Positions 1 to 6,193 of a DNA stretch of 13,702 bases are shown piece by piece. The notes below the pieces were generated by a model that saw only the letters and a program-made list of their open reading frames with translations, was not told where the DNA came from and ran no database searches. Every line of letters starts with the position of its first letter. Within the stretch, counting starts at the first letter, position 1. The position numbers were made by a program, and so were the translations under genes. Source of the stretch: JBBRUG01 sp038247995 (GTDB lineage Bacteria; Chloroflexota; Chloroflexia; Chloroflexales; Chloroflexaceae); contig JBBRUG010000152.1 of the NCBI GenBank assembly GCA_038247995.1, positions 1 to 13,702 on the forward strand, given 5' to 3'.

Positions 1-2659
1 CGACCAGATGCGAACCGGCCAGTTCGGCGCGGGTGGCGCCGATCAGGAAGACCTGATTACCGGATGCCTTCAGGTCCATTGTTACGCAGGCGCTTATGTC
101 GGGCACATTGGCCAGCGCCGTGATCAGCAGCGTTGGCGGAATAGCCACCCGGTTGCCCTCAGCATCGCGGTACTCGTTATTCAGGCTGTCTTTGCCGCTG
201 ATAAAGGGCGTCCCGAAGGCGACGGCGGCATCGTAGCAGCCGGCGGCGGCGCGCACGAGCCCGGCCATGCGATCCGGGCGCCGCGGATCGCCCCAGCAGA
301 AATTGTCGAGAATCGCCGTGCGGGTCGGATCGCCGCCAACCGCAACCACATTGCGCAGCGCCTCATCGATCACGGCCAGCGCCATCCAGTAGGGGTCGAT
401 CTGACCGTAACGCGGGTTGATGCCACTGCCGAGCGCCAGCCCGCGTAGCGTATGCGGCAGCGGTTGAAGCACTGCGGCGTCGCCGGGGCCGTCCATCCGC
501 ACACCGACCAGCGGCTTGATTACCGTCGCCCCGCCCACTTCGTGGTCGTAGGTACGGATGATCCGCTCTTTGCTGGCAATATTGGGGTGTGCCAGCAGGC
601 TGGTGAGCGCCTGGCTGAACGACCAGGGGCGCAGGATACCGGCCGGCGCTTCAGAATCATTCGGACGACTGCCGGTGGTCGGTGGTCGGTGGTCGGTGGT
701 TGGTGGTCGGTGGTCGGTCGTCCACACTGCCTCCAACACGCGCTGCGGGCGACCATCGTGGAGGAAGTGCATGTCCAGATCAACCACCGTTTGGCCGGCG
801 TGGGTTACCAGCAGGCGGCCGGTGTCGGTGAAGTGCCCGATCGCTGTTGCTTCAACATCTTCGCCGGCGCAGAGGGCCAGGAAGGTATCGAGGTGAGCGG
901 GCGGCACGGCGAGCACCATGCGCTCCTGGGCTTCGGAAAGCCAGATCTCCCATGGTTGCAGGCCGGCGTATTTGCACGGCACGGTCGTTAGTTCAACCGT
1001 GGCGCCGCACTCGGCGCCCATTTCGCCCACAGCCGAGGAGAGGCCGCCGGCGCCGCAGTCGGTAATTGCGCTATACAGGCGTTGATCGCGGGCCTGCAGC
1101 AGCACGTCAAGCAGCTTCTTCTCGGTAATCGGGTCGCCGATCTGCACGGCGGAGCCGACCGTCACAGCGGTATCGTGGGTAAGTTCGATACTGGAGAAGG
1201 TTGCGCCGTGGATGCCATCGCGGCCGGTGCGCCCGCCCAGCACCACTACATGGTCGCCGGGTTGCACATTGCGCGGATGCGAGCCACGCGGCGCGATGCC
1301 GAGCGTGCCGCAGTAGACGAGCGGGTTGGCGGTATAGCCGGGATCAAACAGCACGGCGCCATTCACCGTGGGGATACCGAGCTTGTTCCCATAATCGCGC
1401 ACACCGGCCACCACACCCGCCGCCACGCGCCGCGGATGCAACACCCCCGGCCCGACATCGACTGCTGCGGGCATGCCGAAGCAGAGCACATCGGTGTTGG
1501 CAATCGGGCGCGCCGAGACACCGAGTACGTCGCGGATCACGCCGCCGACGCCCGTATTCGCCCCGCCGAACGGCTCCAGCGCGCTGGGGTGGTTGTGCGT
1601 CTCAACCTTTAGCGATACTTCATAGTCGTCGGTGAAGGCGATAATGCCGGCGTTGTCCACAAATGCCGAGAGGACAAAACCCGCCGCATGATCGGCGGTA
1701 ACCTTGTGCGTCGCCTCCATCAAAAAGGTCTTGATCAGGCTATTGATCGCAACCTCGCCTTGCTCAAGCAGAGTGAGCATGGGGTAGAGGGATGCATCGG
1801 GCGGCGCGGCGGGCGGCGCGACGGGCGGCGCGGCGGGCGGCGCGGCGGGCGCGCCCGGAAGGGCGCTGCTTGCGGTGGGTGGCGCGGCGGCGGGCTGAAG
1901 CCCTTGCCGCATGGGTGAGGGGGCGGCTGACTCCTGACTCCTGCCTCCTGCCTCCTGCCTATACCTCACCTGCGCCTTGAAGGTCTTATGGCTACAATGT
2001 TCACTCCACGTCTGCGCGAGGGTTTCGAGTTCACCGTCGCTTGGGTCGCGGCCAACGTCGGCAAAGTACGCCTGCACGGCGCGCATCTCGTCGAGATCGA
2101 GGGCCAGCACACCTTCACGGCTGATCCGTTCGAGCTCGCGGTCATCGGCGGCGCGCAAGGGAATGCGAGCGATCTGAGGCACGCTTGCGGCGGGCGGGGT
2201 AATCAGCGCGGTGTAGAAGTTCAGGCGCTCCGCAGCACGTCGGCCACCCTGGTAAATCAGCGTCGTCTGCACCAGATCAATCGCCAGGTTGGCGGCAGTA
2301 GCTTCGAGATCGGCGTTAAACGGCGGCAGATGGCGCCGTAATGCGCGGGCTTGCTCCAGTTGGGTAACCCCGAGGCTGCGCGCGCCGGCGAGCACACTTT
2401 CGCCCTCGTTATCGGTAACGCCGGGGCGATAGGCCACCTCGATCACGCCGGCGTCCGGTGCGACATCGGCGGCAGCGGCGAGATCGGCTTCCGTCAAGGG
2501 GAGCGCGGTCGCCGTCTGCACCACCGGGTCGTGGAGCAGTTCGCGGGTGAGCACCGCAACATCGGCGGCAGTCAGTTCTGCGCCGGCGAGCAGATAGAGC
2601 TGGTGCGTCGTTATGGCGGCCGACTCACGTGGCGCAACAACGACAAGATACTGTGTCAT
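1..2659 (-). CDS. purL: Phosphoribosylformylglycinamidine (FGAM) synthase, PurS-PurL type, C-terminus beyond window
   Basis: PurL makes FGAM from FGAR, ATP and glutamine-derived ammonia, the fourth step of de novo purine synthesis, in the cytoplasm. An uninterrupted frame of 886 codons runs from the ATG at 2659 to the window edge. Residues about 1-105 resemble PurS (IEVAYRPGVTDNEGES). After them come the family signatures WSEHCSHKTFKA (218-229), VETHNHPSALEPFGGANTG (352-370), a DCGAGGLSSAVGEMG segment, YDHEVGGATVIKPLVGV and ISGKDSLNNEY. About 100 C-terminal residues should lie outside the window. Two low-complexity stretches interrupt it without breaking the frame: Ala/Pro-rich residues about 233-288, and 648-661 (a DHRPPTT heptapeptide made twice). 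Both lie between conserved blocks, in probable loops or linkers. I see no clear Shine-Dalgarno before the ATG. Identity is secure; whether the insertions are tolerated is inference. Confidence 0.95.
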   Translation of the reverse strand, partial: MTQYLVVVAPRESAAITTHQLYLLAGAELTAADVAVLTRELLHDPVVQTATALPLTEADLAAAADVAPDAGVIEVAYRPGVTDNEGESVLAGARSLGVTQLEQARALRRHLPPFNADLEATAANLAIDLVQTTLIYQGGRRAAERLNFYTALITPPAASVPQIARIPLRAADDRELERISREGVLALDLDEMRAVQAYFADVGRDPSDGELETLAQTWSEHCSHKTFKAQVRYRQEAGGRSQESAAPSPMRQGLQPAAAPPTASSALPGAPAAPPAAPPVAPPAAPPDASLYPMLTLLEQGEVAINSLIKTFLMEATHKVTADHAAGFVLSAFVDNAGIIAFTDDYEVSLKVETHNHPSALEPFGGANTGVGGVIRDVLGVSARPIANTDVLCFGMPAAVDVGPGVLHPRRVAAGVVAGVRDYGNKLGIPTVNGAVLFDPGYTANPLVYCGTLGIAPRGSHPRNVQPGDHVVVLGGRTGRDGIHGATFSSIELTHDTAVTVGSAVQIGDPITEKKLLDVLLQARDQRLYSAITDCGAGGLSSAVGEMGAECGATVELTTVPCKYAGLQPWEIWLSEAQERMVLAVPPAHLDTFLALCAGEDVEATAIGHFTDTGRLLVTHAGQTVVDLDMHFLHDGRPQRVLEAVWTTDHRPPTTDHRPPTTGSRPNDSEAPAGILRPWSFSQALTSLLAHPNIASKERIIRTYDHEVGGATVIKPLVGVRMDGPGDAAVLQPLPHTLRGLALGSGINPRYGQIDPYWMALAVIDEALRNVVAVGGDPTRTAILDNFCWGDPRRPDRMAGLVRAAAGCYDAAVAFGTPFISGKDSLNNEYRDAEGNRVAIPPTLLITALANVPDISACVTMDLKASGNQVFLIGATRAELAGSHLV
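677..718. repeat. Six tandem 7-bp repeats (GGTCGGT) inside purL
   Basis: On the plus strand GGTCGGT is repeated six times; the fourth copy is GGTTGGT. The array is 42 bp, exactly 14 codons, so on the coding (minus) strand it reads as two DHRPPTT heptapeptides and purL stays open. A change of one or two units would shift the frame. Confidence 0.95.
1799..1846. repeat. Four tandem 12-bp repeats (GGGCGGCGCGGC) inside purL
   Basis: Four copies of a 12-bp GC-only unit stand head to tail; the second has GAC for GGC at its end. The unit is a multiple of three, so changes in copy number would only lengthen or shorten the Pro-Ala tract (PAAP-type repeats) encoded on the minus strand. Confidence 0.93.
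1931..1958. repeat. Four tandem 7-bp repeats (CTCCTGM) inside purL
   Basis: CTCCTGA is followed by three CTCCTGC units, 28 bp in all. It adjoins the conserved KTFKA segment of purL, and on the coding strand it gives QEAGGRSQES-type residues. This is a second heptanucleotide array in the same gene, with a different unit from the one at 677-718. Confidence 0.92.
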
Positions 2660-2834
2660 TTTAGTAGCCGCTAGCTGAGAAGCGAGAACTGGGAACCGCT
2701 AGACCGCTGTAGGGCTGCGCCACGCGCCATGCTGCTGCACTGCGGCGCAAGCCGTATATCCCAGTTGATCAACCGGTATGCTGCAAGCGCGGCTAGTAGT
2801 TCGTCAGAGCTACGCTGACAGATAGAGGTGGGGC

Positions 2835-2859
2835 CAGGGGAGGGCTGCACCCTCCCCTG
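2835..2859. repeat. 10-bp perfect stem-loop
   Basis: CAGGGGAGGG (2835-2844), loop CTGCA, CCCTCCCCTG (2850-2859). Flanking GTGGGG and CCCCA can add an outer stem. There is no T-tract on either strand, so an intrinsic terminator is unlikely; it resembles the intergenic palindromes scattered in many GC-rich genomes. Confidence 0.7.
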
Positions 2860-2875
2860 AAACCCCATCCCACAC

Positions 2876-2892
2876 GTCAATCGAGGATTGAC
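2876..2892. repeat. 7-bp inverted repeat GTCAATC-GAG-GATTGAC
   Basis: A perfect 7-bp inverted repeat with a 3-base centre lies about 70 bp past the kinase stop codon. It could be a transcript-end hairpin or an operator. No T-tract follows it. Confidence 0.55.
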
Positions 2893-2963
2893 AGGCTACT
2901 AGCGCCTATCGGCTCTTGATCTTTGGGTTCGGTTGGCGATTGTAGCCGATTGCCGGGGCAGCG

Positions 2964-4988
2964 TCAAGGATTGAGCGCAGCGGTGTCGCGCGGCAATTCA
3001 ACGGTAAAGGTGCTGCCCTGGCCGGCAACACTTTCGACCAGCACGCACCCGCCGTGGCGTTCAACTACTTCCCGCACGACATAGAGGCCAATCCCCATGC
3101 CGGCGAAGTGCTGGCCGTCGCCGTGTTCCGCGCGATAGAAGCGCCGAAACAAGCGGGGCAACTCGTTAGCGGGGATGCCGATCCCGCGATCGATCACGGC
3201 GACCCGAGCGACGCGGTTCGTGTAGGTAAGCGCAACCGTGATCTGACCGCCGTTGGGGCTATATTTGGTGGCATTATTGAGCAGATTCTGGAGCACCTGA
3301 TCCAGGCGCATTTCATCGCCCATGATTTCCACGGGATCGTCGGGGGCAATAAATGTGACGGTATGCTTGTCGAGCGCCAGGCGATGTTCCTCCACGATCC
3401 GGCGCGTCAGATCGCGCAGACTCAGGATGGCGAGATTAAGCTGCAATTGGCCCATCTCGATCTGCGAGACATTGAGCAGCGCCGAGATCATCCGGTTGAG
3501 CCGTTGGGCCTGTTCATTGATCGTCTGCACAGCGCGTAGATCGCGTTCATCCGCAGTGCCGGCACGATTCATGCGCCGCTCCAACAACTGAATGCGCCCA
3601 AGCATTGTTGTGAGTGGGGTGCGCAGTTCATGAGCCGCGATTGAGAAGAACTCATCACGAACCTGCACAGCGTGTTCAGCAGCTGCACGGGCGCTCTGCT
3701 CCGCCTGATAAAGGCCCAGGTTATCGATCACCTGGGCCAGGCGCCGCCCTAGCTCGCCGGCTAACCCCAGATCGGCGCTGGTGTACACATGCGTACTGCC
3801 GCAGGCCATCACGCCCACCAGGCGGCCGCGGTTGCGCAGCGGCACAGCGAGCACGCCCCGCATTCCCTGCGCCGCCAGCGTGCTCAACACCTCTGCGCTC
3901 AATGCGAGGCTGTCGGCAGGCGTGGCCTGGGTAAGATCACTGATCAACATAGGCCGCTCATGGGCGACCTGAAGCAATGGCATCAACACCTGACCTGCAT
4001 CTAGCGTAGGTTCCGACGCCGCAAAGTACTGGTGCGCCTGCGCTTCGTCGATCAGTTCGATCAGACAGCACGTGCCGAGGGTCGGGATCGTCAACTGGGC
4101 CACCTGCTGGAGGCTCGCGGGGGTGGTAAAGGTTTCACTGATCACAGCGCCGAACTGATCGAGCAACCGCGAAGCTGCTTCGGTCCGTTTCTGTTCCGTA
4201 GCCTCAAGCACCAGCGAACCCAGGCCGATCAAGGTGCCGTCGGCCCAACGCACCGGGAAATGGCTGATGCGGAGGTGCTGAATAGCGGTGTTATCGGGAC
4301 TTCTGGCGCTCAACTCATGGTCGATCAGTGGTTCGCCGCTGTGCAGTACCGTTTCGTAGAGCGGCATAACCAGCTCGCCCCACTGGGGGAACAGTTCAGC
4401 AAACGTATGGCCAATATGGTCTGCAGCGGGCAGATTATTCAGCCGTGCGAGGCGTTCATTCACATGCCGGTAGCGCAAGTCGCGATCGACAAACGCGAAA
4501 CCAATCGGCGCATTGGCGAGCAGGGTTTCGAGGAGCGCTGTGGCTTCCTGCTGTTCGCGCAGCGCACACGCAGCAGCACGATCACTACAGGCGCGATCGG
4601 TAACGTCGTCGATCAAGGCGACAACGCCAATAATCTGGTTCTCATCGTACACTGGGCTGAGCCGGACGCGCTGCTGCATCTGGCTAAATTCAGTTATTCC
4701 ATTTGGGGGCGGTAAGGCCAAAACATAGCCATGCTCGCGCTGCATCAACAAACGCTCTTCGCCGTTGAGTGCCGCATTAAATGCCTCAACTAAGCCCCGC
4801 TGTTCCAGTTCGGGGAAGAGCGCCACGAGCGGTTGGCCAATCACCTCACTGGCGGATTTGCCTGAGGCATGCTCCAACCAATGGCTCCAGAAACGGATTG
4901 TTAATGCAACATCAACAATCAGGATACCCTGGAGCTTACTGTTATGCAGCCATGGAGGAACAAGGCGTTCCCAATCCAGGGTAGTCAT
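2964..4988 (-). CDS. Soluble PAS-PAS-GAF sensor histidine kinase
   Basis: This gene encodes a cytoplasmic two-component sensor kinase of 674 residues with no membrane segment or signal peptide. The order is PAS (about 18-131), PAS (about 150-268), GAF (about 272-425), a short coiled coil, then HisKA and HATPase_c. The H-box is SIAAHELRTPL with phospho-acceptor His453. The N-box is QNLLNNATKYSPNGG (about 567-581), G1 is DRGIGIP (600-606) and G2 is GMGIGLYVV (630-638). The start is the ATG at 4988: AAGGAG lies 6 bases upstream, whereas the in-frame TTG at 4994 touches that site. A sigma-54-type promoter lies just upstream. The response regulator at 5273 is divergent and may be its partner, as may the NtrC-like protein at 7713; the partner and the signal (redox, light or small ligand) are inference. 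Confidence 0.95.
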   Translation of the reverse strand: MTTLDWERLVPPWLHNSKLQGILIVDVALTIRFWSHWLEHASGKSASEVIGQPLVALFPELEQRGLVEAFNAALNGEERLLMQREHGYVLALPPPNGITEFSQMQQRVRLSPVYDENQIIGVVALIDDVTDRACSDRAAACALREQQEATALLETLLANAPIGFAFVDRDLRYRHVNERLARLNNLPAADHIGHTFAELFPQWGELVMPLYETVLHSGEPLIDHELSARSPDNTAIQHLRISHFPVRWADGTLIGLGSLVLEATEQKRTEAASRLLDQFGAVISETFTTPASLQQVAQLTIPTLGTCCLIELIDEAQAHQYFAASEPTLDAGQVLMPLLQVAHERPMLISDLTQATPADSLALSAEVLSTLAAQGMRGVLAVPLRNRGRLVGVMACGSTHVYTSADLGLAGELGRRLAQVIDNLGLYQAEQSARAAAEHAVQVRDEFFSIAAHELRTPLTTMLGRIQLLERRMNRAGTADERDLRAVQTINEQAQRLNRMISALLNVSQIEMGQLQLNLAILSLRDLTRRIVEEHRLALDKHTVTFIAPDDPVEIMGDEMRLDQVLQNLLNNATKYSPNGGQITVALTYTNRVARVAVIDRGIGIPANELPRLFRRFYRAEHGDGQHFAGMGIGLYVVREVVERHGGCVLVESVAGQGSTFTVELPRDTAALNP

Positions 4989-4994
4989 ATCCAA

Positions 4995-5000
4995 CTCCTT
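4995..5000 (-). promoter_or_regulatory. Ribosome binding site of the histidine kinase
   Basis: AAGGAG on the minus strand, 6 bases before the ATG at 4988. It rules out the TTG at 4994, which would leave no spacer. Confidence 0.8.
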
Positions 5001-5024
5001 AACAGTACATCTGCTGCGGAGTGT

Positions 5025-5040
5025 AGCATATTCTGTGCCA
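5025..5040 (-). promoter_or_regulatory. Sigma-54 promoter (-24/-12) of the histidine kinase
   Basis: The minus strand reads TGGCACAGAATATGCT: GG and GC are 10 bases apart, and 10 of 12 defined positions fit TGGCACG-N4-TTGCW. The expected start of transcription is near 5014, leaving a 26-base leader that contains the AAGGAG site. It is intergenic and points correctly at the kinase gene. Confidence 0.7.
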
Positions 5041-5117
5041 GACGAGTGAGCACGCCCGAAAACGCTAGAGCGGGTAAGGGCTGAAACGGGAATGTTGCGT
5101 TGTGGGTTTATTCACGC

Positions 5118-5133
5118 TGGCACACGTATTGCT
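5118..5133 (+). promoter_or_regulatory. Sigma-54 promoter (-24/-12) of the response regulator
   Basis: The plus strand reads TGGCACACGTATTGCT, matching 11 of 12 defined positions of the sigma-54 consensus with the required GG-N10-GC spacing. Expected transcription start is near 5144, giving a leader of about 129 bases. It stands back to back with the kinase promoter, with 77 bp between the two -24 elements. Confidence 0.78.
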
Positions 5134-5191
5134 GTCTGTGCGTTATGGATTAGAATGCGCTTGCTTCACACGGGACGCATCCTTATCTCCA

Positions 5192-5197
5192 TATAAT
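5192..5197 (+). promoter_or_regulatory. Possible sigma-70 -10 box (TATAAT)
   Basis: A perfect TATAAT upstream of the response regulator, but without a good -35 hexamer at 16-18 bp. It may be a secondary vegetative promoter or a chance AT-rich match. Confidence 0.35.
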
Positions 5198-5218
5198 GAG
5201 AAGTTAAGTGATAAAAAC

Positions 5219-5236
5219 CTGTCAGATGCCTGACAG
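5219..5236. repeat. Inverted repeat CTGTCAG-ATGC-CTGACAG in the leader
   Basis: A perfect 7-bp inverted repeat with a 4-base centre lies in the predicted 5' leader of the response regulator. It ends one base before the AGGA core of a Shine-Dalgarno-like AGAGGA at 5235-5240. It could act as an RNA hairpin or as a DNA operator. Confidence 0.7.
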
Positions 5237-5246
5237 AGGAACATAT

Positions 5247-5294
5247 ATGTTCGCAGTTGGAAGGATTTCCCCTTGGTTACGATATTGGTGGTAG
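5247..5294 (+). CDS. Possible 15-codon leader peptide overlapping the regulator start
   Basis: ATG at 5247 has AGAGGA 6 bases upstream and opens a 15-codon frame, MFAVGRISPWLRYWW, ending with TAG at 5292. It overlaps the TTG start of the response regulator (5273) in another frame and covers its ribosome binding site, an arrangement that fits translational coupling. No homology is recognised and it may be chance. Confidence 0.3.
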   Translation: MFAVGRISPWLRYWW

Positions 5295-5629
5295 ATGATG
5301 AGGCGACGATTACTGAGTTTGTCAGTGATGCGCTGATGGAGGAAGGCTACGAGGTGCAGACGTGTCACGACGGAGCGTCGGCGCTGTTATTCGTGCGCGA
5401 TACGCCCCCGGATCTCGTATTGCTGGATGTCACAATGCCCGTGATGGGCGGGGATGAGCTGTTGGCTCAACTCGAGGATGAGGGTATTACTAATGTTCCG
5501 GTTATCGTGATGACGGCTAGTTTGAATATTGATCAGCAGGTATTGCGCAACGCCGATGCGTTACTGCGCAAACCATTTACACTTGGGCACCTGTTAGCAA
5601 CGGTTGAGGATGTATTGGCAACGGCATAA
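5273..5629 (+). CDS. Single-domain response regulator (CheY-like receiver)
   Basis: This 118-residue protein is one receiver domain with no output domain. All active-site residues are present: acidic pair Asp8-Asp9, phospho-acceptor Asp52 in LLDVTMP, Thr81 in VIVMTAS and Lys100 in RKPF. Translation starts at TTG: GGAAGGA ends 7 bases upstream, and the only nearby ATG (5247) is in another frame. The gene is divergent from the PAS-PAS-GAF kinase, has its own sigma-54-type promoter and ends in a strong terminator that includes its stop codon. It probably takes phosphate from that kinase, as a relay step or a protein-protein switch; the partner is inference. Confidence 0.92.
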   Translation: MVTILVVDDEATITEFVSDALMEEGYEVQTCHDGASALLFVRDTPPDLVLLDVTMPVMGGDELLAQLEDEGITNVPVIVMTASLNIDQQVLRNADALLRKPFTLGHLLATVEDVLATA

Positions 5630-5654
5630 AGACGCCCCGCCGGGGCGTCTTTAT
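5626..5654. terminator. Perfect 13-bp intrinsic terminator, bidirectional
   Basis: ATAAAGACGCCCC (5626-5638), loop GCC, GGGGCGTCTTTAT (5642-5654). The GC-rich core is flanked by A-rich and T-rich arms, so it can serve both strands: the rightward regulator ending at 5629 and the leftward receiver ending at 5694. Confidence 0.85.
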
Positions 5655-5693
5655 GCTGGACGCAGGACGGAGCCTGATCGCACCTGGTTTAGT

Positions 5694-6095
5694 TCAGCGT
5701 GGTTTGTGCGGCGGTTCACGCTCAGCGATAGTTTTTAGTAACTCCAAGAGATCGTCGAGGCGAAAAGGCTTCTCCAGCCACGCAATTCCCTTGGCCGCGA
5801 GCGAAGGGGAAATTTCTTGGACGTGTTTGATCGCAGCTGAACAGAGAATGAGCGGGATCGAGCTTGTCTCCGGATCGAGATAAAGCATGTCGAGCAGTGC
5901 CCAGCCGGCCGGCATGTTTTCAAAAACCAGATCGCAGATGACAAGATCAGGTTTCGCTTCCTTGATGTGCTCAAACGCGCCCTGATGTTTCGGGAACGCC
6001 GTAACATCATACCCTTCCTCGCTCAAAAAATCGATCATTAGATCTAAAAACTCAGGATGATCATTGACCACCGTGATACGTTTGATCTTCGTCAT
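5694..6095 (-). CDS. Atypical single-domain response regulator
   Basis: A 133-residue stand-alone receiver. Phospho-acceptor Asp55 (LVICDLV) and Lys109 (LEKPF) are present. The usual acidic pair is Asn11-Asp12 (VVNDHPEF), and the Thr/Ser position is Ser86. Loss of the first acid can weaken Mg2+ binding, so phosphorylation may be slow or altered. Two starts compete: ATG at 6101, which overlaps the AGAGGA site, and ATG at 6095, which has AGAGG 6 bases upstream; the latter is preferred. It lies downstream of rpoN on the same strand but behind a probable terminator, so it may need its own promoter, which I could not identify. Its stop faces the shared terminator at 5626-5654. Confidence 0.88.
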   Translation of the reverse strand: MTKIKRITVVNDHPEFLDLMIDFLSEEGYDVTAFPKHQGAFEHIKEAKPDLVICDLVFENMPAGWALLDMLYLDPETSSIPLILCSAAIKHVQEISPSLAAKGIAWLEKPFRLDDLLELLKTIAEREPPHKPR

Positions 6096-6139
6096 TCCCA
6101 TCCTCTATCAATCCAATCCAAACTAAGCTGGTAAAACGC

Positions 6140-6169
6140 AAAAAGCGTTAGTAAGTAATACATAACGCT
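6140..6169 (-). terminator. Probable intrinsic terminator of rpoN
   Basis: On the minus strand, AGCGTTA (6169-6163), a 12-base loop and TAACGCT (6150-6144) are followed directly by a run of five T. It lies 25 bases past the rpoN stop. A second small hairpin (AACGC-AAAAA-GCGTT, 6135-6149) shares one arm and could compete with it. Confidence 0.6.
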
Positions 6170-6193
6170 GCTTACGATACCATACTTATGCAA

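Larger units (their letters stand above)
2660..2963. other. Non-coding gap between the histidine kinase and purL
   Basis: This 304-bp stretch separates the end of the kinase gene from the purL start, both read leftward. I find no convincing gene in it: the 69-codon minus-strand frame has no recognisable domain. It holds two hairpins (annotated separately) and a 10-bp palindrome GTTGATCAAC at 2764-2773. No good -35/-10 pair, sigma-54 site or riboswitch was recognised before purL. Confidence 0.6.

Noticed and set aside
586..595. A TGGCAC on the minus strand inside purL
   Set aside because: No TGC at the required distance, and it lies inside a coding region; likewise TGGCAC at 10620 and 13044.
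677..1958. Could the tandem repeats be a CRISPR array?
   Set aside because: Units are 7 or 12 bp with no spacers and lie inside a protein-coding frame.
8..2674. Several plus-strand open frames of 72-179 codons over the first 2.7 kb
   Set aside because: They are antisense to purL, whose frame is continuous and carries all family motifs; the frames themselves show no domain.
2671..2880. 69-codon minus-strand frame between the kinase and purL
   Set aside because: No family resemblance, and it runs through the hairpin repeat at 2835-2859.
3054..5049. Plus-strand frames up to 227 codons opposite the histidine kinase
   Set aside because: Shadows of the kinase reading frame in GC-rich DNA, with no recognisable protein.
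5179..5188. ATCCTTATCT shared with the reverse strand at 7697-7706
   Set aside because: The second copy is simply the ribosome binding site of the NtrC-type gene read backwards; a 10-base chance match is sufficient.
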